64,000 bases of DNA, from positions 9,340,501 to 9,404,500 of the forward strand of contig NC_063159.1 of the NCBI RefSeq assembly GCF_020921035.1, read 5' to 3'. Below the pieces are notes generated by a model that did no database searches, was not told the DNA's origin, and saw nothing but the letters and a program-made list of their open reading frames with translations. Every line of letters begins with the position of its first letter. The first letter of the stretch is position 1. The stretch is from Rhodamnia argentea. Taxonomy: Eukaryota; Streptophyta; Magnoliopsida; Myrtales; Myrtaceae. Of the stretch, positions 13,190-26,425 are shown piece by piece. The translations under genes were made by a program, and so were the position numbers.

Positions 13190-15222
13190 AGGTCTAGTCT
13201 CAATGGGAAGGGAATCGTATCCTAGTTCCTCGAGTAAACTCTAGAATCTTGCTTGAATCAAGCTTCATAGTTAATTGCCTCATATGGCAGGAGTTGAGGA
13301 CTTTTCCTCCATGGGGAATTATCTGGGGAAAGATGAGAAGACACGCAAAAGATGACTTGTTTGGCCAGTGAAAGAACATCAACTAGGCCTCATGCCTCAT
13401 GGATGAAATGAATCCTATGGTAATCACAAAGCAGTTAATCATCCTGATGCCATGGATTTGGATGGATATTGGCTCTGCTTGGAAGGTATAGGTCTCCTCG
13501 TTGTGGACATAACTTCTCTGTCAAGCAACTATTTGGCAATATGACTCTTTAAGGGCAAATCAATTGCGAGAACCATAGCCTGTTTGCGTGGGCATCACCT
13601 AATCAAGCCGACCTTGGCATGAGCTGTGCATGACGTTTCCTCCCTCCATTGAGTTGATGTGGGCAAAAGGAATTAATCAACTCCTGCTATCCAAGAGGCG
13701 ATAGAAAAGAAGCTCTGCGTATAGGGTTATTTGTTCTGAGAGAGGGAATGTAGGTTTGCGAATGCAAGTCCCAGTGTTTCCTGAAGTTCAAATGATGATC
13801 GTTCTACAGTGATATATTGTTATCTTTGACCCCGAAGGTCGTGGCAGCCCCATTTTGGAAATGTTTCCCCACTCTGTATCTATCATTTATAGCCAACCTA
13901 GCACTAACAACTACCAAGCAAAGGTATGCCCTCGTAAGAAGTATTGTGAAACAAAGTTTTAGATATATCATTAGAATGAATGTATAATTTAAATTCATCT
14001 TTCATTTTCCCTTCCTCGCCCTTTGGTTGATCGCTGTAGACTTTATAGTGCAATTGATCCCTCTCAATGTCATGGTATTCTGTCTGTCTCTCCTTTTGTC
14101 TGGAGGGTACTCTTGGCCGTTGTCTTGATTGACACACAAAGCTTCTCCTCCAACTAATTTTTGCCACATTAGCTTTAATTTAAACTCTTCTCAATGCTGC
14201 TAACTGTCTGTTTTTTGGTTGAATTGGCTCTAGAATCTAAATAGCACTTTTCCCTGGAGGATTCATATGTCCAACCTTACACGTGGCAACTCCAATATAA
14301 AGTCTTCTCCTTGGTGAACCTCCCATTCTCCTTTTCAATTTTCAACTCCCACGACATGTTCTACTTCCTAACATCAGCTATAGATCAAATCCACGAGTTA
14401 AATAAATTTTCAGGTTTGGCGTGGATAAATTTTATGTCTTGTGACTCAGGACTGATGTGCACGAGCCTATGAAGTTTCAGAGCACACTCAGCACAGAACA
14501 TGGACGCTCCTTTTGGCTTCCTAGGTTCATTCAAATGTTGCGCACAAAGTTGTCAGTTTTCTCTCACTCTTCACTTGCTTATTTCTGGTTGATGTGCGTA
14601 TGAGAAGGACTCGACTTATCCCTGACACATTGAAAATTATTGAAAATTACTCAGCCGGGCGAGAATGGTCAGCATCCAAAAACATACCGACCTCATAATG
14701 CATAGGAAAGACCTGGTTAAATGGGTCATTTATCTTTCTTCCCTACGCCATTTCAAGTTGTAAGAGATCGTTCAATAGTAAAGGTATGTGAGCAACCCCA
14801 CATTAAAATCATTACAAATGGTCTGTATATTCTTCCCAGTTTAACTATCCCACATAATCCTTCGGAAGATGTTGTCGATAAATAGAAGCACCTCTTTTTC
14901 ATTAACTTATTGGAAATATTCCGCCATAATTAGGGCAGTCAAACCAACGATTGCTGTTTCCAACACTTCAACATTCAATGGTGAACTATAACTAACATGT
15001 ACGAGTTCTTCTTAGTCGACACTTTCCAGGGGCAATCAAGATTTCTCAACCAAGCTATCAAACTTTTATTATTTATCGGATGCGCTTTCTGCACCATAAC
15101 AGATTACACACTGTCGTACATTGGAGATCCAATCCGCTTGAGACGTCCACACACACATACACAGAGAGGAATTGTGTTCTTGACCAATCTGTGCGCACTC
15201 AAGCAAAGTAGCTAATCCAACG
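13190..15222. other. Intergenic between convergent genes; no gene supported
   Basis: This stretch should contain the 3' UTRs of the unknown-protein gene (+) and of PEX13 (-). Short frames here (such as 13904-14167 on the minus strand) have no recognisable protein character and no matching splice partners. No repeat structure stood out by eye. Confidence 0.5.
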
Positions 15223-18200
15223 TTATCTAGAGGCATCATTTTCCCAAACATTGTCCCAAGATCCAGTTGGAGCGGCCTTTGGTTTCTCAATGCAGCCCCG
15301 AGCGGCATGAGGATTGTCCGGTCCAGGAAGTGGAAGTCCATCAGGGCCTGGTGGGTGGACTTTTCTGGGCTTTGTCCTGATCCCCAGCAGCCTCAACACA
15401 AATCTAGCAAGCTCACCATATAACATTCCAGACCGATCGAAAAGCTGCAGAACATGCCAGATTGCTCAGAGCACAAGACAAAATCCTAACAAAAGTTTTC
15501 AAAGTAACATACATAGTTCCCTGATATCTCTAACGTAAGCAAGTACATAATATAACGTATTAGCGATGTTACCATGCTACAGGTCTTTTACAGATAAGAC
15601 ATCAAGTAAAACCAATCATGACTCAAAATTTCAATCATCTTTAAAACGTGAAAAAAGTGAAAAAAATGAATTTTCCCCTCAGATTCACGCTAGCTTTGAT
15701 CCTAAACATGCTTTTATTTTTCAGATGCACTTTCCTTTCATGCCAATTACTACCAAAAGGTATAGTAATACCTATTTATTCTTCCCTCCACAAACATTAC
15801 AGCCCCCTTCACTTCAGGTAAATTACATAGTCCAGTCCACTAAAGAAACTTGCACAGCAAACTGACAAAGTTTAAGCAATGCAGTTTCCTAATTCAAATT
15901 TTGCTCCAGAATTCTCAATACGGACAGGACAGTATGGTTGCAAGAGGCATGTGCTTGTACATATTTCCACACAGGGAGATACACAAACTTTACACGTTGT
16001 CAACTTTGACAGGGAGAGAAGCAGGTGCTTAAGGTGAAAGAGTCTCTCTGCAGCTGAATCATAATATCATAAATCACCCTATTAACAGAGAGAGACTGAA
16101 AGACCCAATAACTCCATCACTCTGCAACTAAATTTACAGATAAGCCACAGGACATAAAAGACTACCTGAAGAAGCGCTGTCATAAACATGTGGAAGGCTT
16201 GAGTATTTTGGTCAATAAGAATTGAAATGCGGCCGAAAAAGTTTACCACTCCTTGCATCTGGCATTAGAGAAAAAGGTAGAATGAGTTGTCCATAAAATA
16301 AATCGGCATGACATCACCTTAATTTATAGGTCTAAATACAGGTATGGAGAACTACGTCTTAGCCCACTGCCTTAAAAATCAAGATTGAGGCCATTTCTAC
16401 ACGTTCTGAGTACACAATCTAAGATAAGAAAAATCTTTCACCTAAGAACAGGGTAACAGCATGCAATTGCGGGAAACTTGGAACCAAAAATGGTTCTTAG
16501 ACATTGTTTTAGATATTTGAAAATGGTCCTACGACATCATATTTCATATTTCACCAGGAACTAAAATGCGTCAAAGCTACGTCAAGTAGAAATGAGCTTA
16601 AGATTGTAAAATTGTCTAAGTACCTATTAGATCGCTGCAGAAAATTTTTGAAGCGACACTTGGCTTACCCAGAATGCCCCAAACAACAAACTCACGTACA
16701 TTTCATGCATTTAAGAATTTGATTAGTCTCGCCAATTAAAATAACGACTATGAGGTCCAACAAAAAAACCTTAAGCCTTAGGTGAAGGTAAACAACATAT
16801 AGGCCTTTATGAATGTGTACACGAACAATATGGCATACATTCACACCCCCTTTCAAGTGCAAACCAAACTGAGGATAACACTTGGAATTGATAAATGGGG
16901 AGTCTCACACACGACAAAAAAAATTGAGATGGAAACTGGCTCTAATACCATGTCGGAAAACTCAATCCAAAAGCTTAGGCCTCGGATGGAGGGAGACAAT
17001 ATGTATATAAGGCCTTTATAAAACCGTATACAAGAAAAGTGGGACACTTTAACAGTCTCTAGAATTCTTAAGCCTGCATTTGGTAAATTAGCAAGGATGG
17101 GAAGAAGTGAATGTTATAAAGTTCACAAAAGCAGGACATGAAAATGAGGACGAAGAGATTTACCAATCAATATTTTTTTTCTCGCAAAAACAATCAATAA
17201 CAAAAGCCTCTATTCACTTCCGTCTAGAAGCGTAAGTTCGAAAGGGTCAAAGCAATCAGGAGCTAGGTACCCAATAAACATTCTTTCAATGAATTCACAA
17301 GGAAGAGGAAAGTGCAAGACCATTGCTTACCACCCGTAAAAATGATATCCAAAACCCTGGAGGAGAAGGTGGCTCGCCATATGGACCGTTTGGATCTTGA
17401 CCTCCATAAGGGCCACCCATTCCCATCCCATAGCCACCCATTGGTCCTCCAATTCCACCACCATACATTCCACCACCATAGGCTCCTGAGGATCCATAAA
17501 GGCCTCCATAGCCTCCCCTATACATGGAGTTACCATACATACTACTGCCATACATTCCACCTACTCCACCATACATTCCAGTACCATAACCCGAACCGTA
17601 ATTCAAAGTAGAACCATAACCTGCAGATAGAAGCAATTTCAAAATATGCTTCGATTTGGATGGTAGTAAAAGATATCACCATCTGCAACAAAATCAATGG
17701 TCACCTCCATAGGTATTACTCCCGTAGCTCTGCTGCTCCCACGGCCTTGTAGGAACAGGCCTTCCCAGAGCATTCCTATTAGCAGTGGTAGTCCTGTCAG
17801 TTGATGTAATAATTTCTCCTGGTCTTGCAGTTCCTGAAGCCTCAACCACATCACTGGTGCTGCCAGCAGATGGCGGTTTAAAAGGTGCGGGACCAGAAGA
17901 GGCACCGCTTCTCTCCCATGGTTTTGGTGGGGGAGCAGCTGCAATGGAAGAACATTGTTTTAACTCTTCATAGAATGTTTCTGTGCAGGCGGAGAAACAT
18001 TCAAAGAAGGTAACAAGACAGGTATTTATGTATTACAAGAACATGATCATCACATGCAGGTCACAGCATCCAGCTACAAATTAACAAAATCTTTCATTTG
18101 TCTAGAATGACCCTGGAAAACAGGCTGTAGAAGTACCAATGCAAAAGGAGTAGAATGATGAACTGGCCGAACTTCTCTTTAGAAAATCACCTACCAACTA

Positions 18201-18781
18201 CCAAGTAGTTCTCCAATGAGTTCATCAAGCAAGACAATCCCGAATCAATTCCTTAAAAGAGACTGAATTGAGCTAGTTGTGTAGTCAGATGGAAAATATC
18301 CAAGTGTAAAATGGAAGTCAACCCAAGCATCCGACTTTCTTAAAACTAACTGAAAAAAAAGTCAACCCGCCTCCCATAAAACTTCCAGCACCCAGCCACG
18401 AAACACCGATTTACCACACCCATCACCGACCAAACACTCACCAAGAAGACACCCCAAATCCCACTAGTTCAACAGACAGCGAACCGAGACAACAGCACAT
18501 ACGCTAGCGAGGCCCTAATTATTTGCCAAAACCGAAAAAGAACACGTCCCCGATCACAAGCGAAAATCGAAATCACCGAGAGAGAACCTAGAATTCATCG
18601 GCGCGTTCTGCAAATAGAGGGGACAAGATGCAAAACCCTAGAATTTCCAGAATAATCCGACACGGGAGAAGAAAACAGGACGAGCATGCGATCGTCAATC
18701 GATCAAGAAACGGGGAAAAGGGGGGTCGGTAACGATAAAGCTTCGGAACGAACCTGAAGGAGGCTGAGGATTAGACGCCAT
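15223..18781 (-). CDS. PEX13: Peroxisomal membrane docking protein PEX13
   Basis: Exons on the minus strand: 18781-18754, 17938-17705, 17620-17331, 16258-16166, 15444-15223. They join in phase to 288 aa, close to the roughly 300 aa of Arabidopsis PEX13. PEX13 sits in the peroxisomal membrane and, with PEX14, docks cargo-loaded PEX5/PEX7 for matrix protein import. Visible parts: a proline-rich N terminus (PPPKPWERSG, about 12-21); a Gly/Tyr/Met low-complexity region of about 90 residues with many GYG, MYG and YGS units; the junction PPSPPGFWISFLRV; a conserved amphipathic or membrane region (GVVNFFGRISILIDQ, FDRSGMLYGELARFVLRLLG); and a C-terminal tail ending WDNVWEND. No SH3 domain is present, as in other plant PEX13 and unlike yeast or animal forms. 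The first coding exon holds only nine codons plus one base. Confidence 0.97.
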
Positions 18782-18803
18782 GGGAGTAGCAGAGAAGCGA
18801 CAT

Positions 18804-18841
<38 letters not shown>

Positions 18842-18900
18842 ACCGCCTTTGAATTGGAGGCCGGTGTTGTGGTGGTGGTGGTGGTGGTGGGGGCGATTAA
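18782..18900 (-). promoter_or_regulatory. PEX13 5' leader/core promoter with (CT)n and (ACC)n runs
   Basis: Just upstream of the PEX13 ATG the plus strand reads (AG)n at about 18807-18837, which is (CT)n on the sense strand. A (GGT)n run lies at about 18867-18891. CT-rich leaders are common in plant core promoters. A function here is inference. Confidence 0.6.
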
Positions 18901-20183
18901 CGCAATAACCTGGAAGGGTCCGCCTCTGTTCTTGGAAAGTTGTATTTATTCCTATTTTATGTTTATTATGACTTCTTATTTTTTTGGTCAATTTTATTAT
19001 AACTTCACTATTTTAAATTTTAATTGCACGCAATGTTTTTTTGTTTTCATTTTGCAATTACTTATTTATTATAATCCGTTACTAGTAATACGAGATAATA
19101 TCGAATACGATAAGGACGGCAAGTATGTAGCACTATTATCTATATTAAATTCATATGTTATCAGCAAATTTTCCTATAATGCCTTTGAACTTCTTCGGAC
19201 AGAAAAGAATCGTAATGCCAGCTCCGAAGCCATCACACTGACCCCGTCGAAGAAAAAAGATCTCACAATAAGAACAAGAGAATAAGATGAAGGTTTCCTA
19301 ACACTTCCCGAAAGGATTCAGAGGTTTTTCACAAGTTAGCGAATTTTTCCCACTATCCTTCTTTCAGCCGATCCTAACTTCCTTCTCTTCTGATTAATCT
19401 TATAAATCGGTAAAATCGGTATTTCATTTCTCCTATGTGTAAATATCCTGCGTGGCGAAATCACATGCTCGATTCTCCTAGCCACCATGTGAGATATTTT
19501 GAGAACCCCAGATTTACTTACCAAGATAAAGCGTAGTTGACGTATCAGATGAATCTGTCTACGGGATTTGACGAAGTACAGATTGGCAGGCAACCATCTT
19601 TTTATCAAGGAAAATCTTTGAAGGCAGAACCATGTTGATTGTGTCCTAAGCAATGTACTGCTGTTACCATCATGTAATGGATGAGCATGTAGCAAGTAGG
19701 AATTGCCTCACCTGCTTGAATCAAGATGAACATAATTCTGACAGAATTTCATTGGAAAACACCTCAAGTATTGGTTCCGATTTGTTCCTGCAAATAACAC
19801 GGAACGCCGCGAAAACGCGACAGAGAAAGAAAGTGCACGAACTTGAGCCTGCTATATTCCCTTTCATTCATTTTGCCACACACACTGATAAAAGTCTGTA
19901 CAAATTGGAGATCAAGAAAGGATCGCAAGGTGTTAACTCTGTCGGGAAGTGCTATTTCTACAGCTGCTTCTATCATTTACAGATGCTACACTCACTAAAA
20001 AAGATTCGAACATCTCTCCTTACACTCTTCTCCTCCATCTTGGCGTCCACGCCTGATCGATCATTCAAGTCACTGCTCAGAACCGTGAAGAGTACAACCA
20101 AAAACATCGTTGAAGATCAATCATGGTGGATAAGCACGATGCTGGCAAATTTCAAGGCCCCGACAACAAGATGGACACAGATA
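18901..20183. other. PEX13 promoter region and NLP8 3' flank
   Basis: AT-rich sequence follows at 18940-19090 and then mixed sequence. The part next to 20183 is probably the NLP8 3' UTR, since the gene runs on the minus strand. The plus-strand frame at 19653-20507 overlaps the NLP8 last exon in antisense, and I do not regard it as a gene. Confidence 0.5.
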
Positions 20184-23100
20184 TTAGGAGCATCCTGCCA
20201 GGAAGCAATTGCTACTGCCAGAGCTGCCCATTGCAGCAGGCACATCGCGAACCAGAAACTTGACACTTCGTGTACCGACATATTCCATAATCTCAAGGCA
20301 TTCCTGCAAATCCGAATCGCTAACCAGCATCACCCATTCGTCCTCATCGTCCAAGTACTTGAGCTGGAATGTCCCACTTTGCAACTTGAATCTCTTGGAC
20401 ACTTCTTCGTAAAGTTGGAAACACCCAGTGGAAGGCTCAAACTTGAAACGTATCGTGTCGTCTTTGTAGGTCGCTTTCACGGTAACTTTAGACCCACTTT
20501 CATGTGAGCTCGTTCTTTCTTTAGGATGCTTTCCTTCCTCAAAGCTCTGGGAGCTCGAGGAACTGCAGTGCATGATTGAACCGGAGCCGTACGAAGAATC
20601 TGTCAAGCTGGAAGAAGCAGGTCTGTTATGCTCAACAATACCATCATCAATTGCAGTTGATTTAGAATCGTCCCTATATTCAATCTGACTAATGCTTGAT
20701 TTCTTCGCTTGCCCATGACAAATGTTGAGCAAATGTAAGCTCGAAGTTGAGGGCCCCGAGTGCTCTGCACCAACACAATACTCATCTTCCAATTTAATGG
20801 CAGAATTATTACCGCAAACAAAGGGTATTGATTTTTCCTCTTCTTGGATAGATGCTTCTTGATTTTGCACTGCTGGTTTTTTATCAGGAAAGGAGTTATT
20901 CCGAGCATCAAACTCTTCGATCATTGAACCCGACGCCACAAATCCTCCAGTGTTTGGATCAAACTTCAACCTTCCCTCGACTCCCTGAACAGAATCGAGC
21001 ACAGTTTGTATTTTCTTCAACGATCTGTTCACCTTGTTTATCTTGCGAGATGGCCATCTTGAAATTCCATGTTGTCTGCATATCCTTTTCAGTGTTGTGG
21101 GGCAAACTGCATTGCAGAAAATAGAATGGTTGACATTATTATTCAACTACCAAAACAATTCTTACAAGATGAATATTTTATCCATGCACAAAAGCTTTAT
21201 TACTGTATCTTCATTTCTTTTAATGGCTGAAAATGCTGTTTTAACACTTGTCCATAGATTTGTTATTTATTCCTCATCTAAGGGTGGGTGTGTTTGAGTG
21301 AAATCATTTCCCGTGAATTAGTTTTCTGAACTTTCAAGCGTTTGGTTTGCTGAAAACGATGAGTTAACAGAAAACCATTTCCGGTAAAAGAAAATATGCA
21401 TGGTTAATGTTAGAAAAATGAAGTCCCTAACCTGAAAAGGGGAAAACCTTTTCCTGGAAAATGATTTCCCGGAAAGAGTTTTCCTTTGTCATGAAGTTTC
21501 TTCTAAAACAAACGCATCCTAATTGTTCAAAGACCCAACTAGCCCAGATCTCTTCTTTGTCCCTTTCACTCTCATACCTGTTATCAACATTTCTTCCTGT
21601 TCTTTGTTCTTTCAACGTCTTATTTTCCATTATATAGCTCTTTCTACCATAAACTGGAACATCAAAGAGAGATTCATAGGTCGAGGTTCCTTAAGAACTC
21701 TGATAGATCTAAGCGAGAGGAACTATGCTGATTAAGTGTGATTCAAACAAGAGGAGATTTGACGTGGAAAATGCAAATCAGCCATTGAGATATGGTAATT
21801 TAAGAGCCTTGTAACAGAATCTCACCACCAATGCTTTTCGCAGCATCCTTCAGACTCCCCGAGAAATACTGCTGGAGAACACTCAGACTCACTGTTTTCT
21901 CGGCTGTACTTTGCTTTTTCTCATGCTGTCTTCTTGATACGCTCGTCACCTGTGAGACAATTGAAGAACTGTCAGAAGCAATGTAAGAGAACCAGTAGTT
22001 TTGTACACCACAAGATGAAGCCTAAGCCATATCATCCAATTGAATATTCAGCGCTCCGCATGATCACAACGTTATCTCCAGGTGGTTCTTTTGAAATAGG
22101 GCCATGTTAATAGGTAGCCTCAGGGCACAGATTAAGTACCACTTAATTTTGGACCGGTTCACTTTTCTAAACAGCAGTTGCACGAGCATTTCCTTCATTG
22201 CAAACTGCACAATTTCCTTAATTAGTTGACGCCCCTACTGCATTTCTTATCAAAATCCTTTCTAAGATACATTCATTGGCTGACAGAGTTGGGTCAACAC
22301 TTGAAAGAGGATATTCATTGGCTGTGAGAGAAAGGGAGACTGAGAGAGGAGAGAATGGGAGTGTGGCACACAAGGAAGAAGCTAGGGAATGCAAGATGAG
22401 AATGGTCATGATTCCCATTTAACGAGATGATATGTCATAAATGTCATGACTTCATCATGATTCTCTGCAATACCAAGAGGTACAACTATTACCGTGCAGA
22501 CATTTATCTGACTATCAAATATTTGGACACGGCTTTTGCAGAAAAGTCAAAAGAAAGGCAGGAAAATGTATCTGTACCCCTGAGCCCCTGACTGCGGTCG
22601 CATTGCAAAAGGCAGCCTCATTCCCCTACACGATGCCATTCTCTAATCTACTCTAGTGTAAATCATACCAAAAAAATAGACCAAAGAACAGAACACCTCC
22701 AGCTCTTTCAAGAAGATTCAAATTTATGCCATATGCATAAATAAATTGTAAATCTGAAATGGAGTTCCAGGTGGTATAGTGTATATCTCTGCCACCCTTG
22801 TGACCCTTGGAACCTCCGGAATCTGGAATCTGAATCTGTTAGTTCCCGCAAGTTCCCAACTTTTTAGGAATTGTGGGTTAACCAATATCGACATTGTTAA
22901 AGTATATCACATTGCTTGTCTATGAGGCTATTCTTCTCACCTAATAGCTTAAGTTTTTTGGTTTGTACATTCTAACGAACATATTCGACCCAAATTCCAC
23001 ATATCATTTCTTCAGTGGAAATAAGAAACAGGACATATTCAATTGTTTTGTTTTTTGGCCTACAATGACAGCCTTAGCCTAACAGATTTTAAAGGGAAAA

Positions 23101-26100
23101 AGAACTCGTCTGATTGCTAAAATCCCTCATCAACTCTTTTAGACTCTGTAAACCGTTAGCTCGAGCAACAGGTACTTCTGCTGAATACATTTGTATCAGA
23201 AATTTGGTGTACTTCCAATTGTCTAGCAGCCCAACAAACATGAAAATATTTATCAATGATAAATATAATACAACAGCATGAACAGTAATGAGGAAAACTT
23301 TTCTTTTTCTCAAACATTCTAACCCCAATTCTATCAGAGGGATGTTGAATGAAAATGACATTGAAGCATAACCGCCAACTGAAGTGTTAAAACGAAGAAT
23401 CCTAGGCAGATTGAGGGTGTTGGCAAGTGAAAGAAGTCCAAAAACAACAAACAAAGGCGATAGAGAAAAGTCTGTGCAAAAAATGTTCCCAGCAGATAAA
23501 GATGAGTCAAGAAAACGACCTGCTCTCGAGGAAGATCTGAGACGGTTCTTCTTGAAGTAGGTACATTTGAAGGTCTACTATCTGTGGAAGACGTGCCATT
23601 ATTGGATAAAACTGTCTGATGGCTCCCTCTATAAGCGGGAATTGGTGACATGTTTGGGAGTGATACTTCCTGTAACTCAGCTTTAGAGTCTTCTGTACCG
23701 AATAATTCTGCATCTGATACAGTCCTCAAAGTTTTACAAATCCTCTGCATGGTACGTGAGAGGTTGTCCAACAATAGTTGTTGCTCTGCACTTCCTTTTA
23801 TGTTGACGGGTAGAAAAAACTCCAAAATGTAATCGTCATCACCTGTAAAGGTGCTTCTCAGCCTAATTGCAACAGCAGCATTCAAGCCAAACCTGCGCGC
23901 ATGATGGACGAGAGGATACGCATTGATGTCATAGGCCTTAACATCAGGGTAGAAAAATGGATGATTTGATTGAAGTGCTTTTCCAGCTAGTCCTTGCCCT
24001 TCCGCAAGATAGTGCTCCGCACATGCATGAACAAATCCTTGCATCTCCTTATCATTCACATAACAAGCAGTATCCTCAATGCATAAGATGCATTTCTCAT
24101 TAGCATTTCTGCTACTATCCCTGACACGAATTCTTACTATTTCATCAGCAGCTCCCTCAGAAAAACAGCACGGGATCCATGTCAAAGCCAATGGAAACCT
24201 ATGCGCATGACATACAGCACGCAAGATATCTGATATTTCAGCCAAGGCAGTTCTCTGATTCCTGGATAGGCACTGCAAAACGATAGTTCAATAAGGACGT
24301 GGAGCACTGCATAGCCCCATGGAAAAGAGAAGACACATTTTATTCTTTTTCTATGTTTTACCTGCGGAAGAAGCCGCGGCGGCGTAGTTCTCAAATTTAC
24401 AGCCTGCAATGGTTCTTAACCGTCAATTTCCACACTCACTAATGAGCCAAAAACTGAAAAAGGAAATTCGAAGTTGATGATTCGAAATATCTGTAGAAGG
24501 TGAACGAATAAAGCTGCAGTAACTTCACCTAATTCCATTGAAGCACTAATAAAAACATCCAGCCACAACATAAGAAATCCTGATTTAAAAAAGGAAAATC
24601 TGATGCTTAACCTTAGCATTTGATGGGTAACCCTAAACAATTTCCACAATATTAAGTTCAAGTCATTTGATTCACTTTTTTTCTCCCTTTTTGTACTGTT
24701 AGATAAGCATTTATACTTGAAGCGAATGTAAAAAAAAACGTGTTTCTTTGCCATGCATCAACTAGACAATATCGAAATTCCACCGCATACAAGACAGCAC
24801 AAAGTAATTACAGCCAAAGAAGCAAACAAGACAGCCCGAAGCAAAAAATGCCCCCAAGAAAGTCTCATTAATTAGTGCAAAGAAACAAAAAGAGACTTCA
24901 AGAGAAGTCCATGCATGTAGCCTCGAAATGAGTGCTGCGAAATGTCAGAGTGTCACAGTTTTGCTGACAATTCTGGACAATATGCTTACAACCAAGGTAC
25001 AATCCACTACTCCCGCCAAGCCTTCTCATCCTCATGCAGAAAGAACTGCATGCTAAGTCTCTGGAAAAACAGCTAATATACTTCGACTTTACAAATGTAA
25101 TTAAACAGGCCAGCATGCGGATTCCATAATCTTCAGAAACCAGATACAAACACTATGTTTGATCAACTGCTCTCAAAAAGCATCGTCCTGATGTATAGTA
25201 TGCGAAATAACAGTCATTGATCAGACAAAGAAAATCGCTATCATTTATATGAATTTCTCTAAAAAGTGGAGTGCTTCTATTAATTCTCAAACCAAAAGGT
25301 AGAAAAGTAACAAACAAAACTCTGTATGCCATGCAGTTTTAGTATAGTGGTTTACAGCAAAGGCACTATGCAATTAAATTGTGTCTCGCTAGACTGGATT
25401 CCCTACTTTTACAAGAGAGGCAAAGAAGAGAACAATCATCTTCATTCTAGAGGAACAAACAAAGGAAAATTAACCTGGAGGGCAAGGCACACTTTCTCCA
25501 TTTCCAAGTCAAAGTTGGCTTTTTCTTTCATAGTGACGAGTTCCAGCACCGCACAGCAGGACTTGTCAGTACAGTCAAAAACTGGTAAGGCAATAGAACC
25601 ACGGATATTGTGGTGAACTGCATGTTTCACCCGTAAATATTCACTATTATTGTAATACATTACATTTGAAGTCCACTCTGGAACTTTCGACGTGAAAACA
25701 CGACCAGGAAGGCCCAGAAAAGTTCCTGGTTTCCCCTCGGCTGAGAAGGTAAATGTTCTGGATACTTCTCGATATCCTTCTAGCATTTTGTCAAGTAAAT
25801 AAGGTTGCTCGCAGGTGCTTAAGACATATTGATCCCCAAGCTTTATAGGGACCCAAACCTGAGCCAGAATTCCCCCTCCAGAATACTCCTTGAACAAGGA
25901 GAGTGCCCTCAGCATCTTCTCATCTAATGAACGTGCTAGAGGCCTGGATATAGCATTATTAGCCACACCAGAAATACCAAGTCGTCCAAGGGCACCTTCA
26001 CCTTGTTTAGCCCCTGAATCACTTTGGTCATTGGAATCCAACTGATAATCAAGCTGGCTATCTGCCTGCTGAAATGCCAACCTGTCTACACACGTAGAAG

Positions 26101-26425
26101 AACTTCCTACAGCATTCGAAACCCCGCCATGGTCGGGATAGTAAAAAGAACTTTGTTCCACAAAATTCATCATATCTAATGATCCATACGGTGCTGATGG
26201 ACTTATCGGCAACCCATAGGATGCAAGTATCTGCTCTGTTGTAGATGGACTGTTGCATAATCCAGCATAACCTTCGAAATTCATCAGGTCGGAAAAGTTC
26301 CCAAAAGGATCCTCCAAGATTGAATTTCTTGCACCATTATCCAAAGAAGCAGAGCTGTCCGCCTGCAGTCCTGGGGGAATCCAGTAACCCATCCCCTTCT
26401 CTTTGGAAGAAAAGGGATACTCCAT
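20184..26425 (-). CDS. NLP8: NIN-like protein transcription factor, NLP8-type (RWP-RK + PB1)
   Basis: Exons on the minus strand: 26425-25475, 24403-24362, 24272-23520, 21949-21826, 21106-20184. They join in phase to 930 aa. NLPs bind nitrate-responsive cis-elements; Arabidopsis NLP8 mediates nitrate-promoted seed germination. The N terminus (MEYPFSSKEKG, FGNFSDLMNFEGYAGLCNSPS) matches NLP8/9 rather than NLP6/7. The conserved N-terminal GAF-like regulatory region runs from about residue 165 (ARSLDEKMLRALSLFKE, GILAQVWVPIK, PEWTSNVMYY). A second GAF-like part is in exon 3 (ILCIEDTACYVNDKEMQGF). The RWP-RK DNA-binding domain is about 600-655, split by an intron before CPTTLKRICRQHG, with RWPSRK at 640-645. 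A PB1 interaction domain lies at about 831-913 (KFEPSTGCFQLYEEV, YLDDEDEWVML). A MITE sits in the last intron. Confidence 0.95.
21282..21519. mobile_element. MITE in the NLP8 last intron (PIF/Harbinger-like)
   Basis: About 238 bp with terminal inverted repeats, GGGTGGGTGTGTTTG on the left against AAACAAACGCATCC on the right. Both sides are flanked by TAA (21279-21281 and 21520-21522). That matches the 3-bp target duplications of PIF/Harbinger elements. It contains internal inverted motifs (TTTCCTGGAAAATG, CCCGGAAAG) and has no coding capacity. Confidence 0.6.

Noticed and set aside
17312-17611. Open frame on the plus strand opposite PEX13 exon 3 (His-rich product)
   Set aside because: It is the antisense of the Gly/Tyr repeat region. 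Its low-complexity content follows from the PEX13 codons.
18839-19285. 148-codon plus-strand frame upstream of PEX13 with a Val run
   Set aside because: The Val run comes from the (GGT)n microsatellite and the rest is AT-rich with Phe/Tyr/Asn composition. No splice partners or homology.
19653-20507. 284-codon plus-strand frame
   Set aside because: It overlaps the PB1-coding last exon of NLP8 in antisense. The minus strand has clear homology and splice continuity.
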